Of a stretch of DNA of 64,000 bases, positions 1 to 8,878 are shown in pieces. The number at the start of each line of letters is the position of its first letter. Positions within the stretch are counted from its first letter, which is position 1. Below the pieces are notes generated by a model. It worked only from the letters and a program-made list of their open reading frames with translations, made no database searches and was not told the origin of the DNA. The stretch lies in the NCBI RefSeq assembly GCF_039537985.1, contig NZ_BAABBN010000006.1, positions 1 through 64,000 of the forward strand. The letters are read 5' to 3'. Made by a program: the position numbers and the translations under genes. The DNA is from Litoribacillus peritrichatus. GTDB taxonomy: Bacteria; Pseudomonadota; Gammaproteobacteria; Pseudomonadales; Litoribrevibacteraceae.

Positions 1-22
1 GTTATCTCGAAAGAGGACGCAC

Positions 23-50
23 ATTCTAACGATTTAAATCTCTGTGTCAA
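23..50 (-). promoter_or_regulatory. Strong sigma-70 promoter pointing off the left edge (rrn P2-like)
   Basis: Read on the minus strand there is a perfect -35 TTGACA (45-50), a 16-base spacer and a -10 TAGAAT (23-28), followed by GTGCGTCC. Together with a second promoter about 140 bases upstream this is the tandem layout of rRNA-operon promoters in gammaproteobacteria. The transcribed gene would lie left of the window, so the rRNA assignment is inference. Confidence 0.6.
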
Positions 51-161
51 CCTTTTTCTTTCAACTTTCTGGAGAAGTGATTCAAACCTGAATCGCGAAA
101 CTTCCAATTAAACCGCAGCTTAACCAGCTTTCCCGCTTGCCACTCTCAGAACGTGGAGCGC

Positions 162-189
162 ATTATAGGCATCCCCACACACAACACAA
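162..189 (-). promoter_or_regulatory. Upstream strong promoter with GC-rich discriminator (rrn P1-like)
   Basis: Minus strand: -35 TTGTGT (184-189), 16-base spacer, perfect -10 TATAAT (162-167), then the discriminator GCGCTCC typical of stringently controlled stable-RNA promoters. An AT-rich stretch with A- and T-tracts (about 205-225) sits where an UP element would be. It faces the left edge of the window. Confidence 0.6.
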
Positions 190-345
190 CCCCTTTCTGC
201 ACTTATTTTGAATTTAATTTCAAAGCGGTTAAAAACCGCCCAGCAGCGATCAAAATACACACAAAAGCCAGTACAAATGTACAAAACTTAACCAATCCAA
301 TTCAAAACTTCACCTTAATTCCGAAACACAAATCTACCAGACACA

Positions 346-368
346 AAAAAGGCGAGCTTAGCTCGCCT
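346..368 (-). terminator. Rho-independent terminator of the DUF6160-like operon
   Basis: A 7-bp stem GGCGAGC/GCTCGCC (351-367) with a 3-base loop is followed on the minus strand by a run of six T. It lies about 20 bases after the stop codon of the last gene of the operon. The stretch 1-345 holds the two promoters described above and no convincing gene. Confidence 0.85.
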
Positions 369-389
369 CCTTTTAAGTTAAACAATAAT

Positions 390-2954
390 CTAACGAATCG
401 GTGTCGCTGTAATGTTAGCTCTTAAACTCACATTCTCGAACTGAGCACCATAAAAAATTGGTTGAGCCCCACCAACATGATGGTTCATATTTATGCTGTC
501 GATATTTAATTGTTTAAATTCAACTTTGGTATCCACCGCAAAGCCTAATGGGTTCGTATAACCAGCTAACAAGCGGGCTTCTACATCACCATCATTTACA
601 AACACTTCCTGGCCTCCACCATCAATCAACACACGTTTCAGCAACCCATCATTTGTATCAATGCCCTTCACTGCAGTCTCAGCCACATCCACAGCTAATT
701 CAACGGTCAACCCTTCGTCATCAGTAGAAATACCAACAGCTTCTATCCCAACTTTTCCGTCTGAACGATACCAGCCAAGCTTGGTATCCGCATTCGGGTC
801 AATAGAGTTGATTTTATCGAGTAACTTACCGGCATTATGTCTTTCCGCTTGAGTTAAAGTCTGATCCGAAGAGTCACTTTCAACTTTATCTTTATCAATA
901 AACTTAGCATTAATTCCGATGGTAACACCTTCATCACCCCTGTCTTCCCAACGCCCTCCGTTATTGACACATGAACTCTGCCCACCAGACGCCCCAATAC
1001 AAACACCACCAGCGCCACCAGAACGAATATAGGTAAGAGAGTTATTTTCCAACGTTGAAATAACCACTCGGCCAAGAGATTCACCCGTATTTTTTTCACC
1101 TAAACGAACATTTCCAATATCCATATTCGAAACATATAAGCCACTATCTAAAATCACGCCCCTATCATCAACATTCAGGGTCGAATTTCTCATCGAGATA
1201 TCATAAGTAACATCATCAAGCCACAAACCTGAACCATCACTATCAACAGAGATACCAAAGGTTGTGTCCGTAAAGTGTAAATCTCCGTTGATTGTTAAGC
1301 CTGTACTATAAGTACTTTCATTCTGTTCACCTTCACCAGGAATATAGGTACCTTCCTCAACCTCAAGACTACCAGGTAAAATTGTCACATTGCCATTTAA
1401 AGTAAAATCAGCTTCTTGAAATATCTGTAACGGAAGCAGCAGCTCTGTTCCGCCCTGAAGCGCCAACGAATTCTTATCCTCTCCTTCAGCGCCAACCCTT
1501 AATCCATCAATACTGTAGTGCCCTACCACATCCTCAAAACCAATCCTTACCCCATCAAAGAATGGGTCCGCATTCGCATCCACAATGTTATTTGCATAAA
1601 GGTAACTTGCATTAATCAAGTCAAACGTTAACACACCAGAACCATAACTCTGAATGCCTGAAACCCAGACTGTATTTCCATTATCGGTATAACCAATATC
1701 TGCATTCACCAGGCTCCAAGAAGTATCAATTGTGATCCCCTGATCACCCCCGTATTGATTTCCTTTTGGATTCAGCTTCAAGGTATTTGTATAAGTTTGG
1801 CCGTTAGCAACTTGATCTTCAAACAAATAGTCAACATGAACGCTACCCATGCTCACTTTACTTGTGTCATCCACACCATATGGCGTTCCGATAAAAATAT
1901 TCTCAATATCAACCGTGCCTTCCAGGCGCTCAGTTGATAATTGCAAATAGTCATCGATCACATCAAATGTCAGATTAGTAACTTGAACCGAATGATCGAC
2001 ACCGGTAAGCGCTAATTCGTACTTATCACCATTATTATTCGTATCTATATATCGGAAATCGCCATTTGTTAATGACTGCTGGAAATTGAACGTCAAACCT
2101 TCGACCGGATCTTTACCCCCAGCACTGATATATAACTCGCCAGACATATCAGCAGATGCCGTGATCATCCCAACATTCGCCTGATTATCCAGACCTGAGT
2201 TATTTGGGTCAGAAGTAAAGTTATTACCGACAGTATCTCTAGTCTTAAATTTAATCCGATCAATCACCAAATTAAAATGATGATCCGGATTAGTAATCAA
2301 GATTGCCTGCTGGCCTGGCTTATAAGGGTCAGCTACGACATCCAATGTCCAGTCGGTTCCCCAGGTCTCATAATCAAATGAGACCATGAGATCATTTCCG
2401 TTGTCTCGATAGAAAAGCTCAGCACCTTTGGTGATTACATTACCCTCACCATCAAGTAAAGGTTCACCGTCTGCATCTCTTTCTATACCAAAAATACGAC
2501 TGTTATACTGAGAAATCGTCATCCCAGCATCGGAGCTAAATAGACCGCCGCCCTTGAGCTGGAAATAGTTTTCCATATCAAAATCAATTGCAAAAGTACC
2601 AAAACTATCCGGCGCAGTATTAAGAGAGTCAACGCGAATCTCATCCACCTGAATATGGGTATTTTCAGAAATCTGGCGCAACTGCAATTCTCCACCCTCC
2701 GTTACATCAACCATGACATAACTCTGAGCAGTTTCAGTATCATCGCCCGTTTGATGAATACTAATACCTTCTAACGAAAGTGGGTGACCATCATCGGTAT
2801 ACCTTAATTCATCAATTTCAACTTTGGCCTTGATATCTACTGTAATCCCGGCTTGCCCCGTCACACCAGACAAAGCAGCTTCATCCAACAACTGCATTTC
2901 AGCATACGAGCCAAAAGACACGGAGCATAACGCCAAAACAGAAACATATTTCAT
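390..2954 (-). CDS. Large exported DUF6160/FilF-like protein
   Basis: An 854-residue exported protein. A signal peptide (MKYVSVLALCSVSFGSYA) is followed by EMQLLDEAALSGVTGQAGITV, the N-terminal signature of the DUF6160/FilF-like family, some members of which are annotated as a putative pilus system in Acinetobacter. The rest is acidic, Gly/Asn/Asp-rich and predicted beta-rich, with many repeats of the type 'VDNLxxG' and no catalytic motif that I recognise. A cysteine pair-rich loop occurs near residue 650. The ATG at 2954 has AGGAGG eight bases upstream, so it is preferred over an in-frame GTG six bases earlier. It is the last gene of a four-gene operon and is followed by a terminator. A surface or pilus-related role is inference. 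Confidence 0.7.
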   Translation of the reverse strand: MKYVSVLALCSVSFGSYAEMQLLDEAALSGVTGQAGITVDIKAKVEIDELRYTDDGHPLSLEGISIHQTGDDTETAQSYVMVDVTEGGELQLRQISENTHIQVDEIRVDSLNTAPDSFGTFAIDFDMENYFQLKGGGLFSSDAGMTISQYNSRIFGIERDADGEPLLDGEGNVITKGAELFYRDNGNDLMVSFDYETWGTDWTLDVVADPYKPGQQAILITNPDHHFNLVIDRIKFKTRDTVGNNFTSDPNNSGLDNQANVGMITASADMSGELYISAGGKDPVEGLTFNFQQSLTNGDFRYIDTNNNGDKYELALTGVDHSVQVTNLTFDVIDDYLQLSTERLEGTVDIENIFIGTPYGVDDTSKVSMGSVHVDYLFEDQVANGQTYTNTLKLNPKGNQYGGDQGITIDTSWSLVNADIGYTDNGNTVWVSGIQSYGSGVLTFDLINASYLYANNIVDANADPFFDGVRIGFEDVVGHYSIDGLRVGAEGEDKNSLALQGGTELLLPLQIFQEADFTLNGNVTILPGSLEVEEGTYIPGEGEQNESTYSTGLTINGDLHFTDTTFGISVDSDGSGLWLDDVTYDISMRNSTLNVDDRGVILDSGLYVSNMDIGNVRLGEKNTGESLGRVVISTLENNSLTYIRSGGAGGVCIGASGGQSSCVNNGGRWEDRGDEGVTIGINAKFIDKDKVESDSSDQTLTQAERHNAGKLLDKINSIDPNADTKLGWYRSDGKVGIEAVGISTDDEGLTVELAVDVAETAVKGIDTNDGLLKRVLIDGGGQEVFVNDGDVEARLLAGYTNPLGFAVDTKVEFKQLNIDSINMNHHVGGAQPIFYGAQFENVSLRANITATPIR

Positions 2955-2966
2955 TCTCACGTCCTC

Positions 2967-3617
2967 CTATTTATCCGCCGTTGGGAAAATCAGCATATTG
3001 CCGGTCATATTGACCTGACCGTTAATATACACGCCATAGATATTGGTCTGCTTGTATGTGTCCGCAGGCACACCTGTGGGAGACGCATGAGAGGCAAAGC
3101 CCAAGGTATATTGATATTTATCAAACTTAACCGTGGAAGGTAAGCCAATTTCTAACACTTCTTTATTGAACGACGCGCCATCACCACCAAAGCCATCATT
3201 CGCGCCCAAAGCTATCGCATTTGCTTCTGTAACAGGGTTACCATCGTTATCAACCAATTGTCCAGTAACGTCTCGTTGGTTTCCGTCAATCTTACGGGTT
3301 CGGATAGTCAACCCTTCGAAAGACGCACCACCTTTCCAGTCATCAATCACGTACCAGCCATTACCCTCATTACCACCTAATCGATAAGAAAACCTTGCGC
3401 CACAATTCTTCCCATCAGTACAGTCACCATAAGTCGCATCTTGGATTGGGCCGCCTTCTTCGTTCAAACTAAACTCACCGGAAAGGTACAAACCTCCTTG
3501 CCCGACTGAGTTGGATAACTCTTCGTCATCAATCGGCGCCAACTCAGCTCTTGCCGACATGGAATGCAATCCCACGATAATGAATACAGATACGATGCTT
3601 TTTATTGTTATTTTCAT
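2967..3617 (-). CDS. Exported DUF6160-like protein
   Basis: About 216 residues. The start at 3617 (MKITIKSIVSVFI) gives a normal signal peptide and has AGAGGA upstream; an earlier in-frame start at 3647 would overlap the preceding gene. After cleavage the mature protein begins ELAPIDDEELSNSVGQGG, the same 'P[IL]DDxELSxVxGQ' signature as its three neighbours. The remainder is Gly/Asp-rich without known catalytic residues. It is 12 bases upstream of the large family member, so the two are almost certainly cotranscribed. Function unknown; a structural, cell-surface role is inferred from the family. Confidence 0.7.
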   Translation of the reverse strand: MKITIKSIVSVFIIVGLHSMSARAELAPIDDEELSNSVGQGGLYLSGEFSLNEEGGPIQDATYGDCTDGKNCGARFSYRLGGNEGNGWYVIDDWKGGASFEGLTIRTRKIDGNQRDVTGQLVDNDGNPVTEANAIALGANDGFGGDGASFNKEVLEIGLPSTVKFDKYQYTLGFASHASPTGVPADTYKQTNIYGVYINGQVNMTGNMLIFPTADK

Positions 3618-3630
3618 CACTGTCTTCCTC

Positions 3631-4839
3631 TTAACCGCCAATGTCATGAGTGGTCATTTTCAAATACTGTATTTGAAGACCTTCAATTCTGGACGTACCT
3701 AAATACGTATCACCCACCTTTAAGCCGCCCGCTGTTTCAAATGTCGGATTACTGATTGTTGGGTCGCCGATATACAAATTACTTTTGGTTTTGACACCTG
3801 GAATCGTGTCATTGTAATAATTCTCATAAAACTCTTTATCCGTTGCAGCCCAGGTCATTCCATCGGACTGGTCATTACGGATTAATTCCAAACGGCGACT
3901 GCCTTCCGATGTTGTCGGATTTGGCAACGCCTCAACTTCTAGCTGAAAGTTACCGTCACTGGTAACACTCAAAGATGCAGGCTGTATTTCTCCAACACCA
4001 ACAATCAGATCCAAGGCAAAGTGCTTGATATGTACCGCATCACCACACTTGGTTCCATCCACACCACAACTTGCAATATAAATTTCAGGTGTGTACATGT
4101 TCAATCTTATATTAGCTAACGTAATGTGCCTCTGGTCAGCTTCTATTTCGCTTCCCGTCGCCGTTTCATCACCCCACAAACGCATATAACTGCCATCAAA
4201 CACAGCTTCTTTCATGTAGATTGTTAAAGGGGAGTCTTCAGGATCACCGGAACCATTTATAATTTCGGCATTTAGCTCCAGGCCAATATCAATACGCTCA
4301 CCAATGTAATCAGCTGTCGCTTCTCGACTCTGAAACTTAGAACACTCCGCTGCACCAGCTTTTAAACAAGGGTCCATGGTTGCGCCAATCCAAACAGGAT
4401 CACCATTAATGGCTTTCAATTCAGGCTGAGCTATTTCCAAAACCCCTTTATTAGGCGCTCGAACATCAATATCGTCACCATCGCGCTGGTTAATCGAAAT
4501 TGGGTTATTCAAACGGCCGATATTCACACCGGTAGGGTTTACAATAAACGAAGTAGTGCCATCACCATTATCCACAAAGCTGGCACTGTCTTTACCGCCA
4601 ATAAAGAAGTTGTCTACTTCAATATTAACGTCTCGCCCATCCGAGGTCTTGATCCCTGTTATTCTGAAAACAGATTCATTATCTGTTTCGGCTCCGGCAT
4701 GAAAAGAAAAATCTTCCAAAACCACGCCCAAACCAGAACCTTCCACTTGAGACATATCGTCATCAGTCAATGGAGCCATATCAGCGCAAAGAGATGCACT
4801 TATAAACAAGCCAGAAAATAGAGCCACAGGTCTTTTCAT
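3631..4839 (-). CDS. Exported DUF6160-like protein
   Basis: 402 residues with signal peptide MKRPVALFSGLFISASLCA, then DMAPLTDDDMSQVEGSGLG, the shared family signature. The body contains repeated beta-type segments and four cysteines in two loops (around 175-185 and 260-270) that could form disulfides in the periplasm or outside the cell. A purine-rich AGGAA lies nine bases before the ATG. Spacing to the next gene is 13 bases. No enzymatic motif seen; the family role is uncharacterised beyond the pilus-associated annotation of FilF-type relatives. Confidence 0.7.
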   Translation of the reverse strand: MKRPVALFSGLFISASLCADMAPLTDDDMSQVEGSGLGVVLEDFSFHAGAETDNESVFRITGIKTSDGRDVNIEVDNFFIGGKDSASFVDNGDGTTSFIVNPTGVNIGRLNNPISINQRDGDDIDVRAPNKGVLEIAQPELKAINGDPVWIGATMDPCLKAGAAECSKFQSREATADYIGERIDIGLELNAEIINGSGDPEDSPLTIYMKEAVFDGSYMRLWGDETATGSEIEADQRHITLANIRLNMYTPEIYIASCGVDGTKCGDAVHIKHFALDLIVGVGEIQPASLSVTSDGNFQLEVEALPNPTTSEGSRRLELIRNDQSDGMTWAATDKEFYENYYNDTIPGVKTKSNLYIGDPTISNPTFETAGGLKVGDTYLGTSRIEGLQIQYLKMTTHDIGG

Positions 4840-4860
4840 AATTATTATTCCTATGGATTA

Positions 4861-5745
4861 TTAGAACAATCCTAAAGCTGCATCGGTGTAACGAGTTGGT
4901 AAGATATTACCGCCCGCACCAGGAATCCCAACCAAAGCATCGGTTGTCGTTGTCAGATTCGTTGGCAGATTGATAAAAGCGCCTTGTGTTGTTTTTATTA
5001 GACTATTCGTATCAATCGCAGATGTATCATTAAGCGTTGAAGCCCATTTTAGATCAATGTTCTGATACGACAGGAACATGTCACTAACAGACGCACTATC
5101 ATCAATGTTAACTGTCGCAAGATTATTCAGTGAAATGCAGTTGCTTGAGCAATCGCCGGCGACACCGATATTGGTGGCTCTAATATTGGTCGCAGCCCCG
5201 GTGGAATCCAAAAGCTGAGCAGCCACAGGCGCGGTACCGGGGTCATTATCATGATCCAACATGATTTCGAAATTACCCGTCAGAGCGTTGATATTCGCAG
5301 TTAATGAACCACTGGATTCGCCTGCACCGACTCGGATACCAACGGCTTCCCTAACACCATTACCGTCTTCTGCAAATGCAAACTCCATGTAAGGGTTTTT
5401 CAATACAAAAGGCACATATTCGCCGGTATTCGGATCAATATGGCCTAAGCGAAGATTATCAATATCAATGTCTGAAGCGGCAGAATAACCGGCCCGATCC
5501 ATTGTGCCTAATTCTAAATTATCAATTGTTGTATTCGTTTCTATGGTCGAACCTAAGGTAACTCTCATGAAGTCAACAGAGCTGGAATCATCCTGAACTA
5601 CCTGATAATCATCAATGCCGATCATGGCCTGACCGGAGAAATTAGCCAGTTCTGAATCTTCAACAGAAACTAATTCAGCTAACGTCGTAGACGCTACTGT
5701 TAAAGACAAAACCAACGTAAAGCTGTTCTTTAGTAGTTTTTGCAT
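4861..5745 (-). CDS. Exported DUF6160-like protein, first gene of the operon
   Basis: About 294 residues from the ATG at 5745, which starts a good signal peptide (MQKLLKNSFTLVLSLTVASTTLA). The mature end ELVSVEDSELANFSGQAMIGI is a looser version of the family signature. A single CSSNC motif near residue 205 could form a disulfide. The longer in-frame start at 5793 would put 16 charged residues before the signal peptide and has no ribosome-binding site. It is separated by 21 bases from the next gene and would be the promoter-proximal member of the operon. Confidence 0.7.
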   Translation of the reverse strand: MQKLLKNSFTLVLSLTVASTTLAELVSVEDSELANFSGQAMIGIDDYQVVQDDSSSVDFMRVTLGSTIETNTTIDNLELGTMDRAGYSAASDIDIDNLRLGHIDPNTGEYVPFVLKNPYMEFAFAEDGNGVREAVGIRVGAGESSGSLTANINALTGNFEIMLDHDNDPGTAPVAAQLLDSTGAATNIRATNIGVAGDCSSNCISLNNLATVNIDDSASVSDMFLSYQNIDLKWASTLNDTSAIDTNSLIKTTQGAFINLPTNLTTTTDALVGIPGAGGNILPTRYTDAALGLF

Positions 5746-5925
5746 AGGTTCGCTATTTATTTTTATTGTGTTTGTATGACGCGCAAGTGTCATTTTAGCG
5801 CAATCTTATTTTTCCGCAATACAGATTACAGAATTCAACATATGGAACAAAGTTTAGACGGAGAGAGAAGAAAGTAGTGTGACACTTTCCCCATTTTAGA
5901 AATTTTCTTGATTTTATACGCCAAA

Positions 5926-5944
5926 CGTCAGGGAAGTCCTGACG
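5926..5944 (-). terminator. Hairpin after lipA, possible weak terminator
   Basis: A 7-bp inverted repeat CGTCAGG/CCTGACG with a 5-base loop lies 77 bases after the lipA stop and is followed by only three T on the minus strand. The rest of 5746-6020 contains no gene; it must also hold the promoter of the DUF6160-like operon, which I cannot place with confidence. Confidence 0.4.
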
Positions 5945-6020
5945 CTTTATGCAAAATAAAACAGAATTGGCGGATTAAAACAACTACAAGATACGTACCA
6001 TGTACGGATTCAGAGATGTC

Positions 6021-7016
6021 TTACCTAACCTCTTCACCCTTGGCTTGTTTGTCTGCATGATAGGAAGATCTGACCAGAGGCCCACTTGCAACACGCTTAA
6101 AGCCCATTTCAGTGGCTATTTGCCCAAGCTCATCGAACTCTTCTGGCGTCACAAAACGATCAACAGGTAAATGATCTTTACTCGGCTGGAGATATTGCCC
6201 CAAAGTAATCATATCTATGTCATGCGCTCTCATGTCCTTCATGACTTCGACCACTTCATCAAAAGATTCACCTAAGCCAAGCATTAAACCCGATTTAGTT
6301 AATACATCAGGACGTCGCGCTTTGAATTTTTTCAATAAATCCAGTGACCATTGATAGTCTGATCCAGGTCGTGACTGTTTATACAAACGAGGAACCGTCT
6401 CCAGGTTATGATTGAATACATCCGGCGGGCTTTTTTCCATAATGTCCAAAGCGACATCCATACGGCCCCTGAAATCAGGCACCAATGTTTCAATTTCAAT
6501 ATCTGGGGAACGTTGTCGAGTTTCATCTATACACGCCACAAAGTGAGCCGCTCCGCCGTCTCGTAAATCATCACGGTCCACCGAAGTAATCACCACATAC
6601 CTCAACTTCATATCCGCGATGGCTTCCGCCAGGTGGGTCGGTTCATTTTCATCCAACGGGTTAGGTCGACCATGAGCCACGTCGCAAAACGGACAACGAC
6701 GAGTGCATATATCGCCCATGATCATAAAAGTGGCTGTGCCGTTGCTGAAACACTCCCCCAGGTTCGGACAAGAAGCCTCTTCACAGACCGAGTGTAATTT
6801 GTGATCACGCAGTTTTTGCTTAATACGACTGATTTCCGGAGACGCTGGCACACGAACACGAATCCAGTCTGGTTTACGAGGCATTTTATCTGTCGGAATG
6901 ATCTTGACCGGAATACGAGACGTTTTATCAGCACCCCGAAGTTTTTCACCTTGCACAGCTCTTTTACGTACAGGCCGTTCTTTCGCTGCATTCACTGCTT
7001 GTATTTCGTCCGCCAT
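6021..7016 (-). CDS. lipA: Lipoyl synthase (radical SAM)
   Basis: Inserts two sulfurs into the octanoyl group carried by lipoyl domains, completing lipoate synthesis in the cytoplasm. Both iron-sulfur cluster motifs are visible: the auxiliary-cluster motif CEEASCPNLGEC (Cys78, 83, 89) and the radical-SAM motif CTRRCPFC (Cys104, 108, 111); the RSSYHAD near the C terminus supplies the conserved serine that ligates the auxiliary cluster. At 331 residues the length is normal. It lies 7 bases downstream of lipB, so both enzymes of the pathway are made from one transcript. Confidence 0.97.
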   Translation of the reverse strand: MADEIQAVNAAKERPVRKRAVQGEKLRGADKTSRIPVKIIPTDKMPRKPDWIRVRVPASPEISRIKQKLRDHKLHSVCEEASCPNLGECFSNGTATFMIMGDICTRRCPFCDVAHGRPNPLDENEPTHLAEAIADMKLRYVVITSVDRDDLRDGGAAHFVACIDETRQRSPDIEIETLVPDFRGRMDVALDIMEKSPPDVFNHNLETVPRLYKQSRPGSDYQWSLDLLKKFKARRPDVLTKSGLMLGLGESFDEVVEVMKDMRAHDIDMITLGQYLQPSKDHLPVDRFVTPEEFDELGQIATEMGFKRVASGPLVRSSYHADKQAKGEEVR

Positions 7017-7023
7017 TTTTACC

Positions 7024-7674
7024 TCAAGTATCCGACAGGCCCGTTTTAAACTGGCAACCAGAATAATTTAATTTTTCCATCAGTTCTGTAACAATTTTTT
7101 CTAAAACGTCAGACACTGATACATCTTCGACAAAAGCGCCCAACTGGGTCATTGTCATACCGGCATATCCGCATGGGTTAATTCGGCGAAAAGGTTCTAA
7201 ATCCATATTCACGTTTAACGCTAAGCCATGAAACGACTTACCTTTTCGAATCCGCAACCCCAGTGAAGCAATTTTTTGCTCTTTCACATACACCCCGGGT
7301 GCATCCACTTTTGGGTAAGCCTCCACACCATAGCGGTTCAATAAACTGACCAAAGCCTCTTCTATCGCAGTAACAAGTGCCCGGGCACCTAATTTTTTAC
7401 GAGCCAGGTCAATCATGCAATAGGCGACCAGCTGGCCAGGACCATGATAGGTTACCTGCCCACCACGATCACTCTGAACAACAGGGATATCACCGGTAAA
7501 CAACAGATGTTCCGGCTTGCCAGCCTGGCCTTGGGTAAATACAGGCGTGTGCTCTAAGAGCCAGATTTCATCGGCAGTAGATTCATCTCGGCCATCGGTA
7601 AAGGCATGCATAGCATCACTTATCGATGAATAATCTTGATGACCGGGCAACGTACGAACTACCAATGACTCCAT
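7024..7674 (-). CDS. lipB: Octanoyl-ACP:protein N-octanoyltransferase
   Basis: Transfers octanoate from acyl carrier protein to lipoyl domains, the step before LipA. The family motifs RGGQVTYHGPGQLVAY, KIASLGLRI (catalytic Lys) and INPCGYAGM (catalytic Cys) are all present. The ATG at 7674 overlaps the stop of the preceding DUF493 gene as TGATG, a translational-coupling arrangement; a GTG one codon upstream (7677) is an equally possible start. About 216 residues, normal length. Confidence 0.96.
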   Translation of the reverse strand: MESLVVRTLPGHQDYSSISDAMHAFTDGRDESTADEIWLLEHTPVFTQGQAGKPEHLLFTGDIPVVQSDRGGQVTYHGPGQLVAYCMIDLARKKLGARALVTAIEEALVSLLNRYGVEAYPKVDAPGVYVKEQKIASLGLRIRKGKSFHGLALNVNMDLEPFRRINPCGYAGMTMTQLGAFVEDVSVSDVLEKIVTELMEKLNYSGCQFKTGLSDT

Positions 7675-7952
7675 CACATCACCATCTTAACTCGACCGGT
7701 GGCCATGAAAGCCTTATGAATATCAGAAAGCTGTTGTTCGCTTTGAGCTACGATTTTTACGGTGACAGAAACAAACTTACCATTTCTGCTTTCGGAAGCC
7801 TTAATACTCAGAAAATCAATGTGCTGCTCTTCAGAGTGCAACCTTAACATCTCAATCACAAAATCATGAAAATTATTTTCATTATCACCCAACACTTTAA
7901 TTGGGTAGCCTTCACACGGGAATTCAATCTTAGGCGGTTCTTTTTGCTGCAT
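7674..7952 (-). CDS. ybeD: DUF493 (YbeD-like) small protein
   Basis: A 92-residue cytoplasmic protein of the YbeD/DUF493 family, which has an ACT-like alpha/beta fold and always travels with dacA and lipB; its precise role is not settled. The conserved FPCEGYPIKVLG start and the C-terminal QLSDIHKAFMATGRVKMVM are recognisable. The ATG at 7952 has GAGG about ten bases upstream; a longer in-frame start at 8024 would overlap the preceding gene and adds non-conserved sequence. Confidence 0.9.
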   Translation of the reverse strand: MQQKEPPKIEFPCEGYPIKVLGDNENNFHDFVIEMLRLHSEEQHIDFLSIKASESRNGKFVSVTVKIVAQSEQQLSDIHKAFMATGRVKMVM

Positions 7953-8011
7953 ATATCCTACCTCTATCTGATTCCGCCAATTATACGCCGACTGAACGAA
8001 AGTATCGCCCC

Positions 8012-8878
8012 CTATGAGCCACAAGAAAACAACTCCGCTTTATGTCGATCGTAATAAGCCGCCATTTTTTTCCACAACGGACCTATGTTCCCCGTTCCTA
8101 CGGGGCAGGCATTCAATTCAGTAACCGGTCGTATTTCAGCCGTCGTACTGGTTAACCAGATTTCGTCGGCGTCCACTAACTCCGGGAGAGAGACATCACG
8201 CTCTTCAATGACAAGGCCATATCGAAAGCAAAGTTCGAAAATAAAATCCCGGGTGACGCCCGTCAGAATCCAATCACTGATTTTAGGCGTAATAATTTTT
8301 GACTCTTTAACAAGAAATACATTGCTCGCCGTGCCTTCCGCGACCCAACCATCGCGAATTAAAATGCCTTCATCCGCGCCTGACTCAAACACTTGTTTTT
8401 TCAGTAAGACACTGCCTAATAATGAGGTCGACTTGATATCACCTCGGGACCACCGGATATCTTCCAAGGTGACTGCGGAACAAGCCTTAATCTGAGATGA
8501 GCGTTGCGATTTCAAGAGCAGCGGATTGCTGGATAAAAAAACGGTGGGAGTAAGATTAAGAGGATAATTGTGCCGACGAGGTTGAGATACACCTCGGGAA
8601 ACCTGGAGGTAAACCGACTGATTATCCCCCTCATTTAACTCAATCAGGCGTTCAATTAAAAATCGCCACTCATGAATGCCAAAAGGATTTTGGATGCCCG
8701 TTTCACTCAAGCTTCTGGTTAAACGAGCCAGATGCTGCTCTAAACGGAATAACTGACGGTTATATGCGATAATAACTTCATAGACCGCATCGCCAAACAA
8801 AAACCCCCGATCAAACACAGACACTGCGGCTTGATCGGCAGGCAACCATTCACCGTTCAGGTAAACCGTGCTAGTCAT
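8012..8878 (-). CDS. dat: D-amino-acid (D-alanine) transaminase, class IV PLP enzyme
   Basis: 288 residues of the class-IV aminotransferase family (D-alanine/branched-chain/ADC lyase). It starts YLNGEWLPADQAAVSVFDRGFLFGDAVYEV, typical of D-alanine transaminase; the PLP lysine is in SLLGSVLLKKQ and the phosphate-binding region in EGTASNVFLV. It probably interconverts D-alanine and D-glutamate via keto acids. Its start overlaps the dacA stop (TAATG), so it is cotranslated with the D,D-carboxypeptidase that releases D-alanine from peptidoglycan; recycling of D-alanine is a reasonable inference. Substrate could differ within the family. Confidence 0.85.
   Translation of the reverse strand: MTSTVYLNGEWLPADQAAVSVFDRGFLFGDAVYEVIIAYNRQLFRLEQHLARLTRSLSETGIQNPFGIHEWRFLIERLIELNEGDNQSVYLQVSRGVSQPRRHNYPLNLTPTVFLSSNPLLLKSQRSSQIKACSAVTLEDIRWSRGDIKSTSLLGSVLLKKQVFESGADEGILIRDGWVAEGTASNVFLVKESKIITPKISDWILTGVTRDFIFELCFRYGLVIEERDVSLPELVDADEIWLTSTTAEIRPVTELNACPVGTGNIGPLWKKMAAYYDRHKAELFSCGS

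Noticed and set aside
153..425. Plus-strand frame of 90 residues
   Set aside because: It crosses the minus-strand terminator and one rrn-like promoter, has odd composition and no ribosome-binding site.
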